DNA of 27,405 nucleotides, from assembly GCA_963640395.1 (NCBI GenBank), contig CAVHZH010000017.1, forward strand, positions 1-27,405, written 5' to 3'. Both the position numbers and the translations under genes were made by a program. The DNA comes from W0P33-017 sp963640395 (lineage in GTDB: Bacteria; Bacillota; Clostridia; Lachnospirales; Lachnospiraceae). The notes under the pieces were generated by a model. The model searched no databases, was not told the DNA's origin, and worked only from the letters and a program-made list of their open reading frames with translations. Positions 22,130 to 27,405 of the stretch are shown here, piece after piece (positions within the stretch are counted from its first letter, which is position 1; every line of letters begins with the position of its first letter).

Positions 22130-25093
22130 ATGTCAGAAGAAAGTACGATAGAGGGATATTGTCTGAGTGCTCCGGAACAGAATAAGAAGAATCCATATGC
22201 CAATGTCCTGAAGCAGATTCTGAATGAAAAAAGGGATACAGAGCAGTTTTTGCGGATGATTGCGCCTCAATATATGGGTGTATATGTATTGGATAAAGAA
22301 ACGGATTTTTTCCGGGATATTGTGGGTCCGGATTATTTCCGTAAAATCGTGAAGGAAAAGAACGGATCCTATTCTAAGGCGCTGAAAATCTATGGGGAGC
22401 AGTTTGTGCTGGGGGAGGACCGGTCGGTGATCGAACAGGTGCTGGATTATGACCGCCTGTATGACTGCCTCTGGTCAGGGCAGAAGGTAGATCTGTCCTA
22501 CCGGAAAACAGATGGGACGCTGGTGCATCTGCGGATTGGCAGCTTTTCCATGCGGGAGGAAGAAAAGAATCTTTCCCTCTGGATTTATACGGATGAAGGT
22601 GTCCAATACAAAAAGCAGTTGGGAATGGATAATAATGCCGCGAATATCCTGCATTCTGCCGTGACCTCCGGCTTGTGGTGCATTGAATACGATGAGAAAG
22701 GCAATGTGTCACATTGTACATGGTCGAATGCGTTCAGAAACATACTGGGCTTTGAATCCGTGGCGGAATTTCCGAATACATGGGAGGCATGGATGGATAA
22801 GATTCATCCGGACGATCTGGAATATGTGAACCGGGAGTATGAAAAGGCGCAGAACGATTATTCGGGAGAAACAAATTACGATATCGAATACCGGATGCGC
22901 GATAGACAGGGAAATTATCACTGGTTCCGGGATACCGCACATTTCAGCCGGAGAGCGGATGGCACACCGATCTGTGTCGATGGTCTTATTCTGCTCGTGG
23001 ACAAAAAGCATGAGATGTCTGAAAAGCTTAAGGATGCTTTGCAAAAGGAACAGAAACAGCGGAAAATGATGGAAGCCCTGTCGATGGACTATACGTCTGT
23101 ATTTGAATGTGATCTGATCGCTGACACGATAGCTGTGGTAAAGATGAAGGAGTCCTCTCATTCGTTTCACAACAGGGATCATATGCCTTCCTTTTCCGAG
23201 TGGATTCAGTATACATATGAGCATCTGGTGATCCATGATTCAGACCCTGATTTTCTGGAGAAATTTGACCGCAGGCATCTGATGGCATATTTTGAGCAGC
23301 ACGACAGCCTGATCACCAGACATAAAACCATTCCGAACATCAATGGCATCGAATATTATGAGATGCGCGTGATCCCTGTGTACCGGGAAGAATCAGTCTA
23401 CAAGGTGATGCTGGCATACCGCCCGATCGATGACATTGTGAAAAGCGAGAAAAAGCAGCAGGAGCAGCTGTCATTTGCCCTTGCCGCAGCAGAGCAGTCC
23501 AGCCGGGCAAAAACGACCTTTTTGAACAGTATGTCCCATGATATACGGACACCGATGAATGCCATTATCGGATTTACTGCCCTCGCGCAGACACATATCG
23601 ATAATGCGGAGCTGGTACAGGATTATCTGTCGAAGATCAGTACCTCCAGTACGCATCTGCTGAGCCTGATCAATGATATTCTGGATATGAGCCGGATCGA
23701 GAGCGGAAGTGTCAAACTGGATGAAAAGCCGGTACATATACCGGATCTTCTGCATGATCTGAGGAGCATGATTCAGGGACTGGTCAATGCGAGACAGCAG
23801 AATCTGTATATTGATACACAGGATGTGCAGAACGAGGATGTCATCATTGACAAATTGCGGCTCAATCAGGTTCTGCTCAATATTATCAGCAATGCGATAA
23901 AATTTACGCCGGTGGGCGGAGACATCATCATCCGCCTGGTAGAGAAGCCGTGTCCGCGCAAGGGATACACGACCTATGAATTTACCATCAAGGATACCGG
24001 AATCGGCATGTCGGAGCAATTTATCAGCCATGTATTTGACACCTTTGCCAGAGAGCGTTCCTCTACGGTCAGTGGGATTCAGGGTACGGGACTTGGCATG
24101 GCTATCACGAAAAATATTGTAGAAATGATGGGCGGTACGGTCACAGTGGAAAGTCAGGAAGGAAAGGGCTCACTGTTCACCGTCACGCTGAATGTCAGGG
24201 TGGCTAACCAGCCGGTAAAATATGAAGCGATCCCGGAGCTGAAGGGCGCGCGCGTGCTGATTATTGATGATGACATCAATACCTGCCGGAGTGTCTGCAA
24301 GATGCTTCGCGGGATTGATATGCGTCCGGACTGGACAGCATCCGGCAAAGAGGCTGTCCTGCGTGCACAGGATGCCGCAGAGCTGCAGGATGAATATAAG
24401 GTATATATTGTGGACTATCTGATGCCGGATATGAATGGAATCGAAACCGTCCGGCGGATCCGGAGAGTGATCGGTGACGATATCCCGATCATTGTGCTGA
24501 CAGCCTACGACTGGTCAGATTATGAGAAGGAAGCGCGGGAAGCCGGAGTCACGGCATTTGTTGGGAAGCCGTTATTCATGTCTGAGCTGCGGGAGGTACT
24601 GACACAGCCGATGCACAGGCAGGAGGCTGACAGCAGAAACGGGCAGGAGGCAGCATCCTATGATTACACCGGCAAGCGGATCCTGCTGGTAGAGGACAAC
24701 GAGCTGAACCGCGAGATCGCAACGGAGATCCTAAAGGAAACCGGCATGGAAATTGACTGCGCGGAGGATGGAATCGAAGCTGTCAATATCATGAGCAGAG
24801 CTGCGGCAGATCAATATGACCTGATTTTGATGGATATCCAGATGCCGAAGATGGATGGCTATACTGCTACAAGGGAAATCCGGACATTGCCGGACAACCG
24901 CAAGGCAAATATCCCGATCGTTGCGATGACAGCCAATGCCTTTGAGGAGGATAAGAGAAAATCCTACGAGTCGGGGATGAATGGACATATCAGCAAGCCG
25001 ATCAGTATCGAAGAAATTGCGAAAGTCCTGAATGGGATTTTTGCAGAGAAGGAGGCGGCTTATGAATCTGGAAGCGGCACATATGAGTTATAG
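22130..25093 (+). CDS. Hybrid sensor histidine kinase, cytosolic PAS input, two receiver domains
   Basis: A 987-residue soluble hybrid kinase. Residues ~40-155 are a divergent PAS-like input. Residues ~195-325 are a clearer PAS domain with IHPDDLEYVNREY and the YRMRDRQGNYHWFRD tail. A third PAS-like segment (~345-455) precedes a short coiled coil. HisKA has the phosphoacceptor His470 in SMSHDIRTPMNAI. The ATPase domain shows NAIKFTP, DTGIGMS and GTGLGMAI. REC1 has Asp713-715 and phosphoacceptor Asp762 (IVDYLMPDM). REC2 has Glu855/Asp856 and Asp902 (LILMDIQMPK). No membrane segment, HPt or output domain is seen. ATG 22130 follows AGGAGA; an open 46-codon extension upstream starts before the predicted transcript. 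It overlaps the next kinase gene by 32 nt. Confidence 0.93.
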   Translation: MSEESTIEGYCLSAPEQNKKNPYANVLKQILNEKRDTEQFLRMIAPQYMGVYVLDKETDFFRDIVGPDYFRKIVKEKNGSYSKALKIYGEQFVLGEDRSVIEQVLDYDRLYDCLWSGQKVDLSYRKTDGTLVHLRIGSFSMREEEKNLSLWIYTDEGVQYKKQLGMDNNAANILHSAVTSGLWCIEYDEKGNVSHCTWSNAFRNILGFESVAEFPNTWEAWMDKIHPDDLEYVNREYEKAQNDYSGETNYDIEYRMRDRQGNYHWFRDTAHFSRRADGTPICVDGLILLVDKKHEMSEKLKDALQKEQKQRKMMEALSMDYTSVFECDLIADTIAVVKMKESSHSFHNRDHMPSFSEWIQYTYEHLVIHDSDPDFLEKFDRRHLMAYFEQHDSLITRHKTIPNINGIEYYEMRVIPVYREESVYKVMLAYRPIDDIVKSEKKQQEQLSFALAAAEQSSRAKTTFLNSMSHDIRTPMNAIIGFTALAQTHIDNAELVQDYLSKISTSSTHLLSLINDILDMSRIESGSVKLDEKPVHIPDLLHDLRSMIQGLVNARQQNLYIDTQDVQNEDVIIDKLRLNQVLLNIISNAIKFTPVGGDIIIRLVEKPCPRKGYTTYEFTIKDTGIGMSEQFISHVFDTFARERSSTVSGIQGTGLGMAITKNIVEMMGGTVTVESQEGKGSLFTVTLNVRVANQPVKYEAIPELKGARVLIIDDDINTCRSVCKMLRGIDMRPDWTASGKEAVLRAQDAAELQDEYKVYIVDYLMPDMNGIETVRRIRRVIGDDIPIIVLTAYDWSDYEKEAREAGVTAFVGKPLFMSELREVLTQPMHRQEADSRNGQEAASYDYTGKRILLVEDNELNREIATEILKETGMEIDCAEDGIEAVNIMSRAAADQYDLILMDIQMPKMDGYTATREIRTLPDNRKANIPIVAMTANAFEEDKRKSYESGMNGHISKPISIEEIAKVLNGIFAEKEAAYESGSGTYEL

Positions 25094-27401
25094 CGCGGTA
25101 GTCGTTTTTATGCTTCTGTTTGACTGGATTCTGGTCAACAGGCTGAGAAAAATACCGGGCTTTGGAAAAAGACAATACTGGATTTTGACGCTGATGGCGG
25201 CGGCAGCAGTGTGTGCCCTGTCGGATGCGCTCTGCGTGTATATTGGGTCGAGTGCAGGTAGAACCGTGACATTTTTGTTAAATGCGCTGTTTGATCTATC
25301 AACAGAAAGCATCGCTTTTTTTCTGTTTATGTATCTGGAGCTGCGATATGATGCAGACCGGATACGAAGCTGCAGGTTTCGGTATCTGCTCTTTGCGCCG
25401 ATAGCTCTCATGGTTTTCCTTCTTGCGGCATCATGGTGGACAGGCTGGATATTTTCCGTTGACCAGTATGGCAACTATATCAGGGGACCGTTGTTTATCC
25501 TGTTTGTTTCCGTACTTGCCAATGGCTATTGCATGGCTGCGATCGTGGATTTTGCCATACATTTAAAAAAGGAGCAGTCGCCGCAGAAAAGAAAGCTCCT
25601 CAGGCAGTCACTGTTATATTTTGTCCCGTTAGTCATCGGGACGGTCATGCAGTTTTTTATCACAGGGCTGCCGACATCCAATATCGGATTGACGCTGACG
25701 ATTCTTTTGATTTTCATGGATAATCAGGAAATGCTGCTGACGACAACCTATGCAGAGCTGCAGGAGCACCAGCGGCTGCTGCAGGAGGCATTGGGGCAGG
25801 CAGAGACGGCGAACCGTGCCAAGACGACCTTCCTAAACAGTATGTCACACGATATACGGACACCGATGAATGCGATTGTCGGATTTACTGCACTGGCGCA
25901 GGCGCATATTGACGATACAGAAAAGGTAGAGGAATATCTTGCCAAAATCAGTACCTCAGGAACGCATCTGCTCAGTCTGATCAATGATATTCTCGATATG
26001 AGCCGTATCGAGAGCGGCAGTGTGAAGCTGGAAGAAAAACCGGTACATATTCCTGATGTGCTGCACGATCTGCGGACAATGGTACTTGGGCTGGTAGGTG
26101 CCAAAAATCAGAACCTTTATATTGATACGCAGGACATTTCCCACGAGGATGTCATCACAGATAAGCTCAGGCTGAATCAGATTTTGATCAATATCGTAGG
26201 AAATGCGATCAAATATACACCGGCAGGCGGGGATATTATCATCCGGCTGTCGGAAAAACCGTGCCAGCGGACTGGTTATGCGACATATGAATTTTCGATC
26301 AGGGACACGGGCGTTGGTATGTCAAAGAAATTCGTCAGCCATATCTTTGATACGTTTTCGCGGGAATATACATCGTCCGCCAATGGGATTCAGGGCACGG
26401 GGCTTGGAATGTCCATCACCAGAAATATCGTCGATATGATGGGTGGCAGCATAGATGTCGAGAGCGAAGAAGGAAAGGGAACAACGGTTACAGTCGTACT
26501 CAGCGTGCGGCTTTCCGAGACGCATCTGCAGTGGGAGCCGATCCCTGACCTGCTTGGCGCGAAGGCACTTGTCATTGATGATGATGTGGATACCTGCAGG
26601 AGTGTATGTAAAATGCTCCGCCGCATAGAGATGCGCCCGGACTGGACGACATCAGGAAAAGAAGCGATTTTGCGGGTGCAGGATGCCGTAGAGATGCAGG
26701 ATGGATACAGTGTTTATATTGTAGATTATCTGATGCCGGATATGAACGGAATCGAGGCAGTGAGAAGAATCCGTAAAATTGTCGGAGATGATATTCCGAT
26801 CATTGTACTTACAGCGTATGACTGGACGGAGCTCGAGCAGGAAGCGCGGGAAGCCGGAGTCACAGCATTTGTTGGGAAGCCGTTGTTTATGTCTGAGCTG
26901 CGCGAGGTGCTGACACAGCCAGCAGGCAGCGCTTCGAAGCCAGCGCCTAAGCCGGAACCGAAAAAATATGATTACCGTGGAAAGCATGTTTTACTCGTGG
27001 AGGACAACGAGCTGAACCGGGAGATTGCGATGGCGATTCTGGAAGAAACCGGCATGCAGATCGACTGTGCGGGGGATGGAATTGAAGCGGTGAATATCAT
27101 CAATGAAGCACCGGAGGATCAATACGACCTGATCCTGATGGATATCCAGATGCCGAGAATGGACGGCTACACCGCAACGAGGGAAATCCGAACCCTGTCA
27201 AATAACCGGAAAGCCAATATCCCGATCGTCGCCATGACTGCGAATGCCTTTGATGAGGACAGAAAGAAGGCATTTGAGACGGGCATGAATGGACATATTG
27301 CCAAACCGATCGACATTGATATGATATCCAAGACATTGGATGAGGTTTTTGCGGATACGCCACACCGACGAAATGCGAAGCATTTTGGAGGTTGGCTCTG
27401 A
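25062..27401 (+). CDS. Hybrid sensor histidine kinase, membrane input, two receiver domains
   Basis: A 779-residue hybrid kinase paralogous to the one just upstream. Residues ~8-225 contain about seven hydrophobic helices, resembling the 7TM-type sensor regions of other kinases, with no large external loop. A short coiled coil leads to HisKA with phosphoacceptor His263 (SMSHDIRTPMNAI). The ATPase motifs are NAIKYTP, DTGVGMS and GTGLGMSI. REC1 has Asp506 and phosphoacceptor Asp555; REC2 has Glu647/Asp648 and Asp694. All phosphorylation residues are intact. ATG 25062 was chosen because AAGGAGG lies 6 nt upstream, inside the end of the first kinase gene. The C-terminal HFGGWL and TGA fall just inside the window. 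There is no HPt or output domain, so a partner must act elsewhere. Confidence 0.94.
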   Translation: MNLEAAHMSYSAVVVFMLLFDWILVNRLRKIPGFGKRQYWILTLMAAAAVCALSDALCVYIGSSAGRTVTFLLNALFDLSTESIAFFLFMYLELRYDADRIRSCRFRYLLFAPIALMVFLLAASWWTGWIFSVDQYGNYIRGPLFILFVSVLANGYCMAAIVDFAIHLKKEQSPQKRKLLRQSLLYFVPLVIGTVMQFFITGLPTSNIGLTLTILLIFMDNQEMLLTTTYAELQEHQRLLQEALGQAETANRAKTTFLNSMSHDIRTPMNAIVGFTALAQAHIDDTEKVEEYLAKISTSGTHLLSLINDILDMSRIESGSVKLEEKPVHIPDVLHDLRTMVLGLVGAKNQNLYIDTQDISHEDVITDKLRLNQILINIVGNAIKYTPAGGDIIIRLSEKPCQRTGYATYEFSIRDTGVGMSKKFVSHIFDTFSREYTSSANGIQGTGLGMSITRNIVDMMGGSIDVESEEGKGTTVTVVLSVRLSETHLQWEPIPDLLGAKALVIDDDVDTCRSVCKMLRRIEMRPDWTTSGKEAILRVQDAVEMQDGYSVYIVDYLMPDMNGIEAVRRIRKIVGDDIPIIVLTAYDWTELEQEAREAGVTAFVGKPLFMSELREVLTQPAGSASKPAPKPEPKKYDYRGKHVLLVEDNELNREIAMAILEETGMQIDCAGDGIEAVNIINEAPEDQYDLILMDIQMPRMDGYTATREIRTLSNNRKANIPIVAMTANAFDEDRKKAFETGMNGHIAKPIDIDMISKTLDEVFADTPHRRNAKHFGGWL

Positions 27402-27405
27402 ACAG

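Overview
The window looks like chromosome of a butyrate-producing gut member of the Lachnospiraceae (Clostridia, Bacillota). The grounds are a butyryl-CoA:acetate CoA-transferase of the Roseburia/Coprococcus type, a SigI/RsgI pair, strong AGGAGG ribosome binding sites, and moderately AT-rich clostridial codon use. No rRNA, tRNA or CRISPR array was found.

Layout. 1-1.6 kb is mobile-element debris: the 3' end of a tyrosine recombinase, a terminator, an Rpn/PD-(D/E)XK 'transposase-type' nuclease started from TTG, and a second, degraded copy of the recombinase 3' end. A histidine phosphatase follows (1.9-2.4 kb). 2.6-9.2 kb holds an apparently complete Wadjet defence operon, jetA-jetB-jetC-jetD, encoding an SMC-family condensin-like complex with a Toprim nuclease, known to restrict circular plasmid DNA. 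It ends at a perfect 13-bp hairpin shared with a convergent putP Na+/proline symporter gene.

11.0-13.7 kb is a soft-metal (Cd/Zn/Pb) resistance operon: a CadC/SmtB-type repressor with both metal sites intact, a stand-alone DCxxC heavy-metal-binding protein, and a P1B-ATPase lacking its own N-terminal metal-binding domain. The promoter carries an ArsR-type dyad operator. Next come a CaCA-family Ca2+/Na+ antiporter and a membrane-anchored DUF4015 putative glycoside hydrolase. The CoA-transferase gene follows on the opposite strand, then the sigI-rsgI operon, whose leader contains a striking 33-nt palindrome.

20.1-21.0 kb holds a sugar O-acetyltransferase gene directly behind a truncated MATE transporter remnant. 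A divergent AraC regulator is followed by two tandem, overlapping hybrid histidine kinases (22.1-27.4 kb). Their kinase-REC-REC cores are clear paralogues, but one has a cytosolic PAS-type input and the other a multi-pass membrane input. Neither has an HPt or DNA-binding output domain.

The best candidate for an exciting system is the Wadjet operon beside recombinase debris. The family is already described, but this JetC has an unusual ABC signature sequence. Less explained are the sigI leader palindrome, the structured leader of the hybrid-kinase operon with two mutually exclusive hairpins, and the duplicated recombinase ends around the Rpn nuclease.
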